Shown: positions 35,526 through 45,090 of the stretch, piece by piece | How positions within the stretch are numbered: position 1 is the first letter of the stretch | Layout: every line of letters starts with the position of its first letter | DNA from: JAFGJQ01 sp964495075 | GTDB lineage: Bacteria; Planctomycetota; Phycisphaerae; UBA1845 | Length of the DNA: 64,000 nucleotides | NCBI GenBank assembly: GCA_964495075.1 | Contig: CAZBUJ010000012.1 | Coordinates: 1-64,000 of the forward strand | Direction of reading: 5' to 3' | Notes under the pieces: generated by a model | The model's input: only the letters and a program-made list of their open reading frames with translations | Told to the model about the DNA's origin: nothing | Databases searched by the model: none | Position numbers and translations under genes: made by a program

Positions 35526-37541
35526 ATGAATGAGCCCCGGCACGTTGGCAACAGCCAAAGGAGCGGTCTTCCCTGGCTGGGGAGCATTCTGGTGGTGGCC
35601 ATGTTTACGAGCAACGCGGAGTCCGCCGACGGGTCGTACCGCCCCGTCCCGTTCGTCAAGGAATGGAAACAGGGTGAGGGCGGCGTCACACTGACGTCGG
35701 TATCAATCACGACGGCAGGGGGTGACCTGGGCGACGAGGCGACGTTTCTGAGAACGTCGCTGGCGGAACGCAACATTCCGGTCACCGGTGCCGGGGTTCC
35801 CGTCCGGCTGGAGATTGCGGCGGTGGCGTTCCCGCCACGCGAATCCGCGTATCGGGAGAGTATTGAGAAGCAGGGGTACCGACTGCAGATCGGTCCGAAG
35901 GGGATTGTGCTTCAAGCCAAGGCCCCGGTCGGCGTTTTCTACGGCATTCAGACGCTGCTGCAGCTCATCCGCGCAGAGAGGACGCTGCCGGCGGCAGAGA
36001 TTCTCGATTACCCGGATCTGCCGAAGCGGCGGATCATGATCGACTCGGCCCGCCAGAACGAGAACCCAGAGTACTACAAGCGGCTCATCCGTTTCTGCGC
36101 CCGCCACAAGGTCAACGGGTTGCACTGGCACCTGACCGACGATCAGAATGTGGCCCTCTATCACGAGGACTATCCTTGGTTGATGGACCCTCACGCGTGG
36201 CGTCCCGAGCAGATCCGCGAGATGGTGGCCTATGCGAAGCGATACCATGTCGAGTTGATCCCGGAGATTGAGTCGCTGGGGCATGCCCGCGTGTTCGTGC
36301 GGCATCCGGAATACCGGGACATCCTTCACCAGACGACCTTTGACAAGCCGACCAAGAGTTGGGCCGGAACGAACGTTCCGGGCTACACGAACGTGCTGTG
36401 TCCGGCCAGCGAAAAGACGTACGTGTACTTGGAGAAGATGTACGATCGAGCCGCACAGTTATTCCCGTATCCAGAGACGCACGTGGGCTGCGACGAAGTC
36501 GAGATGACGATGTGCGCGCGGTGCGACGCCGAATTCCCGGGGATCTCGCCATCGGATTGGTTTCGTAAGCACCTGCTGCGCTGCGTCGCGCTGGCGTCGC
36601 AGGGCGGCCGCAAGGTCTCGATGTGGGGCGACATGCTGCTGCACCATCGCGACATCGTCGAGGGTCTGCCCGTGAAGGACATCGTGGTCTACGACTGGCA
36701 CTACACGCGCACGGTGTCGCCCGACACGGCAGCGTTCTTCAGAGAGCATGGGTTCGAGGTGATGGCTTGCCCGGCCCTGATGTGTCACCCGCGCATGATC
36801 GTGCCGGACGACGAGCAGTACGAGAACATCGGACGCTTCGCGAAGATCGCCCGGGACCAGGACCTGCTGGGACTCGATACCACGATCTGGCTTCCAACGC
36901 GTTATATGAGTGACGCGATCTGGCCCGGTATCGCGTACGCGGCCGCGCATGCGTGGTCGGGGAGCAACTGGAACGAGGCGGGCTTCTACCGTGGATTCGT
37001 GCAGGATTTCTTCGGCTCGCCCGAGGGGGCGGCGTTCGGGGAACAGTGGAAGGACCTGTACACGATGAACTGGTGGCTGCGGGATTTCTATCCGAGCTGC
37101 TGGATGGATGAGGACAGCCTGGCCCAGGCGTGCGAGCAGGTGGAGCACCGTCGGGGAGACGTGCGTGGATACACGGAGCGGCTCGAACGGATTCAGAAGG
37201 CACTGGCGGGGCTTGCGGGAAGCGTCAAGGCGAATGCCGTGGCCTGGCAGGCGATCGAGCATTCCGCGGCCATTCGGGCGTACACGATGCGGCACCTGCT
37301 GGCCGCGCCGCAGGTTCGGCAGGACGGTCAGTGGAACAAAGACGTTGTCAAGGCCTTGGATGACGCCTGCGTCGAGTGTCTGGCGTGGGTCGAGGCGGAT
37401 TGGGACCGGAACCGATTCGCCGATGATCCCAACAAAGACGGCGCGTTTTTGAACACGCAGCATTTGCTCTACCGCTTCCGGCAGATGCACTCGTTCCATC
37501 AGAGAATCCTGAGTCGGCCGACAGAGCGGAAGCATCCGTAG
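35526..37541 (+). CDS. Secreted GH20-like beta-N-acetylhexosaminidase
   Basis: 671 residues. AAGGAG lies 9 nt before the ATG and the signal peptide ends near SAD-GS. An N-terminal GH20b-type domain (IEKQGYRLQIGPKGIVLQAK, GVFYGIQTLLQLI) precedes the TIM barrel (RRIMIDSARQNENPEYYKRL, HKVNGLHWHLTDDQN, IPEIESLGHARVF). The catalytic pair is in HVGCDEVEM: D323-E324, the Asp that orients the 2-acetamido group and the acid/base Glu. The residue before the pair is Cys322, where most GH20 enzymes have Gly. Expected to release terminal GlcNAc- or GalNAc-type residues outside the cell, feeding the ROK-B module. Confidence 0.85.
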   Translation: MNEPRHVGNSQRSGLPWLGSILVVAMFTSNAESADGSYRPVPFVKEWKQGEGGVTLTSVSITTAGGDLGDEATFLRTSLAERNIPVTGAGVPVRLEIAAVAFPPRESAYRESIEKQGYRLQIGPKGIVLQAKAPVGVFYGIQTLLQLIRAERTLPAAEILDYPDLPKRRIMIDSARQNENPEYYKRLIRFCARHKVNGLHWHLTDDQNVALYHEDYPWLMDPHAWRPEQIREMVAYAKRYHVELIPEIESLGHARVFVRHPEYRDILHQTTFDKPTKSWAGTNVPGYTNVLCPASEKTYVYLEKMYDRAAQLFPYPETHVGCDEVEMTMCARCDAEFPGISPSDWFRKHLLRCVALASQGGRKVSMWGDMLLHHRDIVEGLPVKDIVVYDWHYTRTVSPDTAAFFREHGFEVMACPALMCHPRMIVPDDEQYENIGRFAKIARDQDLLGLDTTIWLPTRYMSDAIWPGIAYAAAHAWSGSNWNEAGFYRGFVQDFFGSPEGAAFGEQWKDLYTMNWWLRDFYPSCWMDEDSLAQACEQVEHRRGDVRGYTERLERIQKALAGLAGSVKANAVAWQAIEHSAAIRAYTMRHLLAAPQVRQDGQWNKDVVKALDDACVECLAWVEADWDRNRFADDPNKDGAFLNTQHLLYRFRQMHSFHQRILSRPTERKHP

Positions 37542-37553
37542 GCACGGCCGTGG

Positions 37554-37577
37554 CGGGCCCGGGCGCCTCCCGGCCCG
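37554..37577 (+). terminator. GC-rich hairpin after the GH20 gene
   Basis: CGGGCCCGGG (37554-37563) pairs with CCCGGCCCG (37569-37577) around a 5-nt loop with one bulge, 12 nt after the stop. There is no T-tract. It is probably the end of the ROK-B operon transcript or an mRNA-stabilising structure. Confidence 0.35.
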
Positions 37578-38092
37578 TAGCGGTCTACAGGCTGTGCATA
37601 CCGAGTGTACCACCGGCAGGTCGGCTGCGACCGGCGCCGCCCTGGTCGTGCAGCACGATCAGGCACTTCTCAGGACCGGATGTCCGGGCCAGAGCCGCGG
37701 CGCAACCGCCCCATGAAAGGCAATTGCGACGGACGCCGCCACTCGACTCGGCCACTTGCCGGGTTTTGCGAGCGGGGGCACGCTCGAGGTCAGGCGCCGC
37801 GTCACCAGCGGGTGTCCCGAAGCGCGAGCGGCCGGCCCGCCTCGCCCTCTGCCCGGCGCAACGGCCGCGAACCGGCGTCCGAGATGCCCAGGTCGCGTCG
37901 CCGGCCCGAATCGCGCATCGTCAACTCCCCGGACCAAGCGCCCCCAATGAGTGTGTTCATCGACCTTTGAGACGGAGGGCAGGCGGTGCGAATCTCGAGT
38001 GCCGGTCACGCCCCCGGGTGGGGTGCGTATCCGGCGCTGGGCCGGTACTTCGCCCGCCTTTCCGCGGCGTTCTCCCCAGCACGGCGAGGAGA
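37578..38092. other. Intergenic stretch between convergent genes, nothing recognised
   Basis: GC-rich spacer between the ends of the GH20 gene (+) and the large secreted gene (-). Open frames occur on both strands but have Arg/Pro-rich, low-information translations typical of non-coding high-GC DNA. No tRNA-like or repeat structure was seen. Confidence 0.5.
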
Positions 38093-41000
38093 TCAATCGA
38101 ATCCGCCTGCTGGAGCCGCGAAGACCACTTGCAGCAACCTGAAGTCCGCGAGGTCGATGTCCCGGTCCCCGTCCAGGTTGAAGGGTCGGCACGTCGGCGA
38201 AACGCCGCTGCGGTCGGGACCGGTCATGCACTCGGTGAACGCCGCGTGATCCTCCAGATCGACGTCCCCATCGCCGTCGGCGTCGCCCGGCCCGGGTGAG
38301 CCCGCGGACACGGCGAACGACCCGCTGGTGGAAGCGCTGGTCTGGAAGCGACGGTCGCGGGCCACGACGCGCAGCCGGACATCGCCGACGCCCTCGCTGG
38401 CCGGCAACCGCCAGCGGTAGCCGCGGGCAGTGTCAGGCAGTTCGCGGGCGACGAAGTGCCATCCCCGGCCACCGTCGTAGGACACCTGGACATCAAACGA
38501 GCGGAGGGTTTCGTCGTCATCGGCGGTCCAGGACACGGGCACGATGCCGCCTCCTGGGAACGTCTCGCCGCCGCCGGGCGTCAGCAGCGTGACCGTGGGC
38601 GGTTCGTCGCCGATACGCGGATCGGGCCGGATCGCGAACTGATCGCTGAAGAAGAACGGATGGGCGAGCGTGCTCAAGTTGGGCACGATCACCATGCGGG
38701 CCGTGTCAGAGCTCACGTAGGGGAATAGCACTTCGAAGCAGTCCGTGGTAGTCCCGCCGAGCCCCACGATGGTACCTTCGGAATCGAGGACCAGGGCCAG
38801 GTCGACCGTTGAACCAAGTCCGGTGTGGTCCCAGCAGACTTCGATCTCTTCACCGGGTCGGTACGTTCCGCTGAGCGGCGTGGTGAAGAAGTACTCGGTC
38901 GGCGGAAGACCGTCCAGGTTGGGAAGCGTGAACCTCACGTGGTCCCAGCCGACCTGTCCGGCGTTGTCGGTGGCCTCGACTTTGAGCAGGGCCGGGCCGT
39001 TGGGGCCGCCCCCGGGATTCCCGGGCGGCACGGTGAACTCCAGCGATCGCTGGTTGGGCGGGAGATTGTCCGCGAGCACCTCGAAGGCGTGCCCGAAGGC
39101 GGGCGAGAACAGGACGCGCTGGGAGACGATGGCGCCGTCCTCCAGCACATCCCAACTGATGATGCTCTTGTCGTTCGTCTCGGCGTAGACGAAAGGATTG
39201 ATCATGCGCACCATCGGCGGGTGGTCGTCGAAGTCCGGCGGTTCGGTGAGGAACGGGTCGTAGGTCACAAAACCCTCCTCGGAATCGCCCGTACCGTCGG
39301 GATTGGTGGGCGAGGTGGGTCCGGTCGGCGAGCCCCAGTAGTTGTACCGCGCCTCGATCTCGTCCGACGGATTCAGACCCTGCACGCCGACCCCGTTGCC
39401 TTCGATCCAGTTGGGGTTGGTCAGCCCGAACAGGTCCGGCTCACCGTTGGAGACCGGGGCGGAAGTACCCTGAGCGCCTACGCCGTTGTCGAAGATGCGC
39501 GTCTTTCGGATTTCCGTCACACCGAAGGTGTTGCTGTTGCTTCCGATGTCGTTGTCGCGCAACAGGCAATTCTGGAGCGTGATGTGGGCGTCGCTGGCGA
39601 TGACACCAATGTGGCTTCCTTCGAAGACGGCGTTCTCGATCAAGCAGGGCCCACCGCTGTGGACAAGAACTCCGCCCCAGGACTGGCTCGGGTCGAAGCG
39701 CTGGAAGACGACGGGGTCGTCGGGAAGGCTGTCGAACTGCAGGTAGGTCGACGCCGGGATCTGCAGACCCGAGCCCGGGGTGAATTGTACCGTCGTTCCC
39801 GGCAGCAGCGTCCAACTCGACGCGACCGGGAGTATGCCGTCAATCACGTAGGGCAAGCCCAGGTCCGGCCAGATTGAGCTGCTCAGCGGCGAAGCGGGGA
39901 TGTAGTTGTTGGTGCTCCCGGTCGTTGGCAGGACGCTGCCCGGCACGATCCCGCCCTCCAGTTCCAGGGGGTATAGGTTGCCCTGCAACGTGTTGTCCGC
40001 GCCGAAGAACACGTTCCACCCGATGATGTTGATCGCCGCCTGGTCGGGGTTGTTCGTCACCGACACCCGATTGATGTATACGCTCTGCGCGAAACGCTCG
40101 CGAATACACGATAGCTGACCGCCGTTGATGGAGACGTTGTTCACGTACAGGTACCCCCGCAGCAGGCGCAGCGAGCCGTCCGGCGGCAGCGGTGAGGCGT
40201 CATCCTCGAACGTCGAGTCCCGGACCGCGAGCGTGCCGTCCACGACGTACACGCACCCGCCGTCGGTGAAGTTGCAGCGCTCCACGGTAACGACGGTGGG
40301 CGAGCTGTTGGCCACGGCCTCGCGGGTGCGGATCTCGCCGGTGGGAAACTCGCAGTCCGCCACCAGAATCGCCCCGCCCGACTCCCCATTGATCAGCCCG
40401 ATCACGTTGGCGAAGGCCAGGTCGAGCGTTCCGAACACGCGCACGGGGGGCGTCACCTGCGAGCTGCCCCCGGAGATCAAAATCGGGGTCTCCGCCGTGC
40501 CGTGCGCGATGAGCGTGCCCAGGACGTTTAGTGAGCCGCTGCTCTCGACAATGATCTGCACTCCGGGTTCGACCACGAGTGTCCCGCCTTCCGGGATCAC
40601 CACGGCCGAACTCAGGACGAACGGGCTGTCCGCCAGCGTCCAGGTCACCGTTTCTCCCGGACCGGGCAGCGGTGGGCCCTCGATCTCCTGGTTGATGCCG
40701 AACGCATCCACTTCGGCCTGGGCCGGCAACGTCCCGGATCGGTACCAGAACGCCAGGCGGCCCGAGCCGGGGACCGTGGCCGTCACGCGCGTCCAGAACT
40801 CCTGGTCCTGGGGCGGTGGATCGAGCGACAGGAGAACGACGGAGAAGTCGCCGGTGGAATCCAGCCCTTCGCCGACGTCGATGCCGCCGCTGGGCGAGTA
40901 ACGAAGTTCCAAGCGCTGATCGGCCCGCGGATCCTGCTGGGCGCGCACGAAAAACGACACTTCGTCGCCAGCCTGGAGATTCGGAATGACCGGCGGGATC

Positions 41001-41314
41001 ATCCACGAACTGGGCGTTCCGCCGAAATCGGTCGCCAACCGACTGGAGACAATGTGTCCCGTTCCTTCGGCCGAGGGCAGGGCCCCCGGGGAGCTTGCGT
41101 ACCACGCCCACGGGCCGAGCGGTTCGCTGTTGTTGACGAACACCCAGCCCCGATTCAGCAGAGCCTCCGGTCCTTGCTCGCCCGGTGGAACGTCGCCGAT
41201 GTCGTTGAAGCCTTCGAAGAAGTCCGCTTGGGCGAGGGCGGTGGAAGGCGCCGACCACGCGGCCGCCCACAGCAATGCCAGCAAGGTCATGCGAGTCGGG
41301 TCAAATGCGCTCAT
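38093..41314 (-). CDS. Large secreted beta-helix/Ig-like protein with dockerin-like tail
   Basis: 1073 residues. GGAGG lies 7-8 nt before the ATG at 41314, which excludes the upstream in-frame starts at 41356 and 41329. The signal peptide ends in ALA-QA. Residues about 25-215 form a jelly-roll-like domain. About 215-650 is a right-handed beta-helix-like region with right-facing strands (GTLVVEPGVQIIVESSGSLN, TPILISGGSS, ITLQNCLLRDNDIGSN) and ends near EARYNYWGS, a common capping motif. Ig-like domains follow (VTLLTPGGGETFPGGG and DETLRSFDVQVSYDGG). The C-terminal tag is DADGDGDVDLEDH and NLDGDRDIDLADF with a Cys pair. It is probably a surface adhesin or polysaccharide-associated protein. No enzymatic residues were identified. 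Confidence 0.82.
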   Translation of the reverse strand: MSAFDPTRMTLLALLWAAAWSAPSTALAQADFFEGFNDIGDVPPGEQGPEALLNRGWVFVNNSEPLGPWAWYASSPGALPSAEGTGHIVSSRLATDFGGTPSSWMIPPVIPNLQAGDEVSFFVRAQQDPRADQRLELRYSPSGGIDVGEGLDSTGDFSVVLLSLDPPPQDQEFWTRVTATVPGSGRLAFWYRSGTLPAQAEVDAFGINQEIEGPPLPGPGETVTWTLADSPFVLSSAVVIPEGGTLVVEPGVQIIVESSGSLNVLGTLIAHGTAETPILISGGSSQVTPPVRVFGTLDLAFANVIGLINGESGGAILVADCEFPTGEIRTREAVANSSPTVVTVERCNFTDGGCVYVVDGTLAVRDSTFEDDASPLPPDGSLRLLRGYLYVNNVSINGGQLSCIRERFAQSVYINRVSVTNNPDQAAINIIGWNVFFGADNTLQGNLYPLELEGGIVPGSVLPTTGSTNNYIPASPLSSSIWPDLGLPYVIDGILPVASSWTLLPGTTVQFTPGSGLQIPASTYLQFDSLPDDPVVFQRFDPSQSWGGVLVHSGGPCLIENAVFEGSHIGVIASDAHITLQNCLLRDNDIGSNSNTFGVTEIRKTRIFDNGVGAQGTSAPVSNGEPDLFGLTNPNWIEGNGVGVQGLNPSDEIEARYNYWGSPTGPTSPTNPDGTGDSEEGFVTYDPFLTEPPDFDDHPPMVRMINPFVYAETNDKSIISWDVLEDGAIVSQRVLFSPAFGHAFEVLADNLPPNQRSLEFTVPPGNPGGGPNGPALLKVEATDNAGQVGWDHVRFTLPNLDGLPPTEYFFTTPLSGTYRPGEEIEVCWDHTGLGSTVDLALVLDSEGTIVGLGGTTTDCFEVLFPYVSSDTARMVIVPNLSTLAHPFFFSDQFAIRPDPRIGDEPPTVTLLTPGGGETFPGGGIVPVSWTADDDETLRSFDVQVSYDGGRGWHFVARELPDTARGYRWRLPASEGVGDVRLRVVARDRRFQTSASTSGSFAVSAGSPGPGDADGDGDVDLEDHAAFTECMTGPDRSGVSPTCRPFNLDGDRDIDLADFRLLQVVFAAPAGGFD

Positions 41315-41771
41315 GATCATTACCTCCATCTCTCGACCCGGGTGGATCGGGTTCATTCGTGCTTCGGTTCACGTGGGCCGGTCGGCGCCGGGCGAACGTC
41401 CCCGCAGAATCTCGCGCGTCGGGTCTTCATGGTCAGAAACACCGCCGATGGTGGGTTTGCCCATCCACGACCCGCGCGGCCGGTCGTGCTTTTCATTGAG
41501 TCTCACTTCAGCACGCGAGTACTCAAGACAGCGCGCCCGCCCAAGACCACATCGGTACTGTCCGAGCGAACGCCGATCGCCCCTGCGCTTGACTTCGGCC
41601 AGGCCGGTCCATAGCATGCCGGGGCACAGCACTTCGGGGCGGTTCTGAGACACGCCAGGCTGGCCTGCTCGTCCGGGCCGGTCCCAACTCGATTTCGATC
41701 CTTGAGACCGCAGGCCGCTGCACGGGGGCGGGGCCTGCCGGAGAGCGCCTGACCGAGTCAAGGCCTCTCCG
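41315..41771. other. Intergenic region between divergent genes
   Basis: It separates the large secreted gene (-) from the ECF sigma gene (+) and should hold promoters for both, but no convincing -35/-10 pair like those at 14.2 and 26.4 kb was found. Open frames here have Arg-rich shadow-type translations. A GGAGG ribosome-binding site for the minus-strand gene lies near its left edge. Confidence 0.45.
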
Positions 41772-42404
41772 ATGACGAATGCAATGAACGAGCCGGGTTC
41801 ACGCCAGAAAGAAATGCGCGATTCGCGAGTCGACGGGCGAGGCGTTGGGGAGGCGACGGCACTGCTGGCCGACCTGGAGCGCGGCGACCGGCGGGCCGCC
41901 GACCGCCTCCTTCCCCTGGTATATGCCGAACTGCGGCACCTGGCGGATGGGTACATGATGCGGGAAGGGGCGGACCACACGCTCCAGGCCACGGCGCTCG
42001 TGCATGAGGCGTACCTCCGACTGGTGGAGCCGGGCTGCCGTGTGGCGTGGGGGGATCGCTCGCACTTCGTCGCGGTGGCCGCCCGGGCGATGCGCCAGAT
42101 CCTGGTCAACCACGCCGTCCGCCGCCGCCGACAGAAACGAGGCGGAGACGCTCGAAAGATCGGCTTGGATCAGATCGTGGCGGCGATTGAAGAGCGATCG
42201 ATCGACCTCATAGCGCTGGATGAGGCCCTGGACAAGCTGGCCGAACTCGACCCGTTGCAGAGCCAGGTCGTGGAGCTGCGTTTTTTCGCCGGGTTGACCG
42301 TGCCGCAGACCGCCCGGGCACTGGGAATCTCGCCGCGCACTGTGGACCGCGAGTCCCTCATCGCCAAGGGTTGGCTCCACCGTGAAATAAGCAAAGGCGA
42401 TTGA
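41772..42404 (+). CDS. ECF-type RNA polymerase sigma factor
   Basis: 210 residues; ATG codons at 41784 and 41814 are alternative starts. Region 2 reads LLPLVYAELRHLADGYM ... TLQATALVHEAYLRLVE and region 4 LDPLQSQVVELRFFAGLTVPQTARALGISPRTVDRE, the arrangement of the ECF group (TIGR02999-like) that planctomycetes pair with Ser/Thr kinases. No anti-sigma gene is adjacent. Instead the kinase gene begins one base after the stop. The sigma factor is therefore probably controlled by, or controls, the kinase. Target promoters are unknown. Confidence 0.88.
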   Translation: MTNAMNEPGSRQKEMRDSRVDGRGVGEATALLADLERGDRRAADRLLPLVYAELRHLADGYMMREGADHTLQATALVHEAYLRLVEPGCRVAWGDRSHFVAVAARAMRQILVNHAVRRRRQKRGGDARKIGLDQIVAAIEERSIDLIALDEALDKLAELDPLQSQVVELRFFAGLTVPQTARALGISPRTVDRESLIAKGWLHREISKGD

Positions 42405-42405
42405 C

Positions 42406-45090
42406 GTGGATCACGCCCGCTGGACGCTCATGAAGGACCTTATCCGGCGCGCCCATTCGATGGCCGTTGGCGATCGAGCCGCATTCCTCGATGAGCAATG
42501 CGCCGGAGACGAGGCCCTGCGGCAGGAGGTCGAGTCGCTGATCGCTTCGATTGATGACGCTCCCGACCTGTTCGCGGCCGCCCCCGTGGGACCTTCCTCG
42601 TCGATTGACGCGGACGGGGGCGCCTCGTACCGGGGATATCGCGTCGGGGCCTACGAGTTGAAGCGGCCCCTCGGGAGGGGGGGCATGGGTACCGTTTTCC
42701 TGGCGGAACGCTGCGACGGGCAGTTCACCCACGAAGTTGCCGTCAAGCTCCTCGAGCAGTCCGTGCTTGACGACGGCGCGGTCCGACGTTTCCGTCAGGA
42801 ATGGCAGACCCAGGCCGTCCTCAAGCATCCTCACATCGCGGGGCTGCTCGACGGCGGCGTGCTCGCCGACCGGACGCCCTACTTGATGATGGAGTACGTC
42901 GAGGGAACGCCGATCACCACCTACTGCGACGATCATCAGCTGACGGTGACGGAGCGGCTCGCGCTGTTCGGCCATGTGCTCTCCGCCGTGCACCACGCCC
43001 ACCAGAACCTCGTTGTCCACTGCGATCTGAAGCCCAGCAACATCTTCGTGTCAGCGGATGGCACCGTGAAGCTGCTGGACTTCGGCATCGCGAGGATGCT
43101 GCGGGAGGACGCCCCGTCGGTTGCCGTCGACCCGACGGTCACCATGCCGCCGATGCTCACGCCCGGGTACGCGAGCCCGGAGCAGGTGCGCGGCGAACCG
43201 ATCACGACCGCCAGTGACATCTACTCGCTGGGGGTGGTTCTGTACGAACTGCTGACCGGGCACCGTCCGTATCCGGTCGACGGCCGCACGCCGCTGCGCC
43301 TCGAGCAGACCATCTGCGAGATGGACCCCACCCGTCCCAGTCTGGTCGTCGGCCAGGCCGGAGGGACGGGCCGAGTCGGCGCCGTGCCCGCGGCCGCCGC
43401 CGAACCAGAGGCGATCGCGACCGCCCGGCGGACGAGTCCGCACCGCCTGAGCCGCCGTCTGCGCGGTGATCTCGATACCATCATTCTGATGGCCATGCGC
43501 AAGGAGCCCGGTCGACGCTACGCTTCGGTCGAGCAACTCGGCGAGGACCTCCGGCGCCACCTGAGCGGCTTGCCCGTCATGGCCCGTGAGGACAGTATCC
43601 GATACCGAATCGCGAAGTTCACCACTCGACACGCGGTCGCGGTGGCCGCCGCCGCCGCGATCGCCCTCGCCATGATGGGCGGCATCATCGGCATCACCTG
43701 GCAGGCGCGGATCGCCGCTCGCCAGCGAGACGATGCCCGGCTGGCGCAGAAGCAAGCCCACGACCAAGCGCTCAAGGCCGAACGCGTCAATGCGTTTCTG
43801 CAAGACATGCTCGCGTCCGCTCGACCGGCGCTGACCCGGGACCCCGATATCATGGTGCGCGAGGTGCTCGACCAGGCCTCGGAACAGCTGGACGCCGGGC
43901 TGGAGGAGGAGCCGGCCGCGGCGGCGGCGCTCCACACCACGATCGGCCAGACCTACGCCGGCCTGGGCCTGTACGATCAGGCCCTGCCTCACCTTGAAAC
44001 GGCCCTGCGCATTCACCGCGAGAAGCTTGGCGACAACGACGCCGACGTGGCCGCCTGCCTCAATGAGCTCGGGGAATTGCAGTACCTTCGCGGCGATCTC
44101 GAAGCGGCGGAACAGTCGATCCGCGAAGCGCTGGCCCGGTCGACGGACCTGTACGGCGAACAGCACCCCATGACCGCCCAATGCCTCAACAACCTGGGAG
44201 CCGTCCGACGTGCGGTGGGCGACAACGGCGCCGCCGAGATGTTGCACCGGCGAGCCCTTGCCGTTCGAATCGCCCTCCGGGGCGAGGATCATCTCGAGGT
44301 CGCCGAGAGCTTGAACAATCTGGCCAGTGCCCTCAACGCCCAGGGCAACGCCGCCGCGGCGGAGCCCCTGATGCGCAAGGCCCTCGCGATCCGTACGAGG
44401 CACTTGCGCGAGGATCATCCGGACGTGGCGCAGGGGCATAACAATCTGGCGGTGCTGCTCGCGAATCGTGGCGCGTTCCAGGACGCTGTGGCGGAGCTGC
44501 GCAAAGCGCTGGACATCTACCAGCGCATTCTCCGGGACGACCACCCCGTGAGGGTCTCCACGATGGGCAATCTGGCGACGCTCTACTCGCTGACCGGTCA
44601 GCATGCGGAGAGCGAGCGGCTGCTGCTGGAGGTTCTGGCGGTGCAGCGGGCCCAACTCGGCGACCATCATCCGTCGCTGGCCCAGACGCTCTGGAACCTG
44701 GCCGCCTGTTACCGCGCTCAGGAGAAGTTCGCCGAGTCCGAACCCCTGCTTCGCGAGTGCCTCGCCATTCGCCGCGACAAATTCTCGCCAACCGATCCGC
44801 GGGTGGCTGCCGCCATCAATGAACTCGGCCGGTGTCTCGTACGCCTTGGGCGGTTGGAAGAGGCTGAACCCCACCTGCTTGAGAGCTACGAGTTGTTGGC
44901 CACCATCCATGGACCGGAGTCCCCCGAAACGGCGGAGGCGATCAAGTGGATCGTCGATCTCTACGAGGCCATGGGCCGAACGGACAAGGCTGACGCGTAC
45001 CGTGCCCGCTTGCCGAAGGCCAACCAGCCCGCCGCGAATCGCATTGCCCCGGCAACAACTTTCCGAGGACCACAACGACCAACTGGCTGA
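42406..45090 (+). CDS. Membrane Ser/Thr protein kinase with C-terminal TPR repeats
   Basis: 894 residues from a GTG one base after the sigma-factor stop. The kinase domain has the Gly loop GRGGMGTVF (90-98), K114 in EVAVKLLEQ, the catalytic loop HCDLKPSN (H205, C206, D207, K209, N212), the metal-binding D225-F-G in LLDFGIARM, and TASDIYSLGVVLYELLTG. Cys replaces the Arg of the usual HRD, which suggests an activation-loop-independent (non-RD) kinase. A membrane helix (AVAVAAAAAIALAMMGGIIG, about 410-430) is followed by about ten TPR units of about 42 residues (for example LGLYDQALPHLETALRIHRE). The kinase is cytoplasmic and the TPRs are predicted to lie across the membrane. It is probably a signalling partner of the ECF sigma factor. 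Confidence 0.88.
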   Translation: MDHARWTLMKDLIRRAHSMAVGDRAAFLDEQCAGDEALRQEVESLIASIDDAPDLFAAAPVGPSSSIDADGGASYRGYRVGAYELKRPLGRGGMGTVFLAERCDGQFTHEVAVKLLEQSVLDDGAVRRFRQEWQTQAVLKHPHIAGLLDGGVLADRTPYLMMEYVEGTPITTYCDDHQLTVTERLALFGHVLSAVHHAHQNLVVHCDLKPSNIFVSADGTVKLLDFGIARMLREDAPSVAVDPTVTMPPMLTPGYASPEQVRGEPITTASDIYSLGVVLYELLTGHRPYPVDGRTPLRLEQTICEMDPTRPSLVVGQAGGTGRVGAVPAAAAEPEAIATARRTSPHRLSRRLRGDLDTIILMAMRKEPGRRYASVEQLGEDLRRHLSGLPVMAREDSIRYRIAKFTTRHAVAVAAAAAIALAMMGGIIGITWQARIAARQRDDARLAQKQAHDQALKAERVNAFLQDMLASARPALTRDPDIMVREVLDQASEQLDAGLEEEPAAAAALHTTIGQTYAGLGLYDQALPHLETALRIHREKLGDNDADVAACLNELGELQYLRGDLEAAEQSIREALARSTDLYGEQHPMTAQCLNNLGAVRRAVGDNGAAEMLHRRALAVRIALRGEDHLEVAESLNNLASALNAQGNAAAAEPLMRKALAIRTRHLREDHPDVAQGHNNLAVLLANRGAFQDAVAELRKALDIYQRILRDDHPVRVSTMGNLATLYSLTGQHAESERLLLEVLAVQRAQLGDHHPSLAQTLWNLAACYRAQEKFAESEPLLRECLAIRRDKFSPTDPRVAAAINELGRCLVRLGRLEEAEPHLLESYELLATIHGPESPETAEAIKWIVDLYEAMGRTDKADAYRARLPKANQPAANRIAPATTFRGPQRPTG

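Noticed and set aside
37550..38299. Protein-coding gene between GH20 and the large secreted gene
   Set aside because: Frames on both strands are Pro/Arg/Ala-rich without domain or ribosome-binding site and run into the 3' end of the minus-strand gene.
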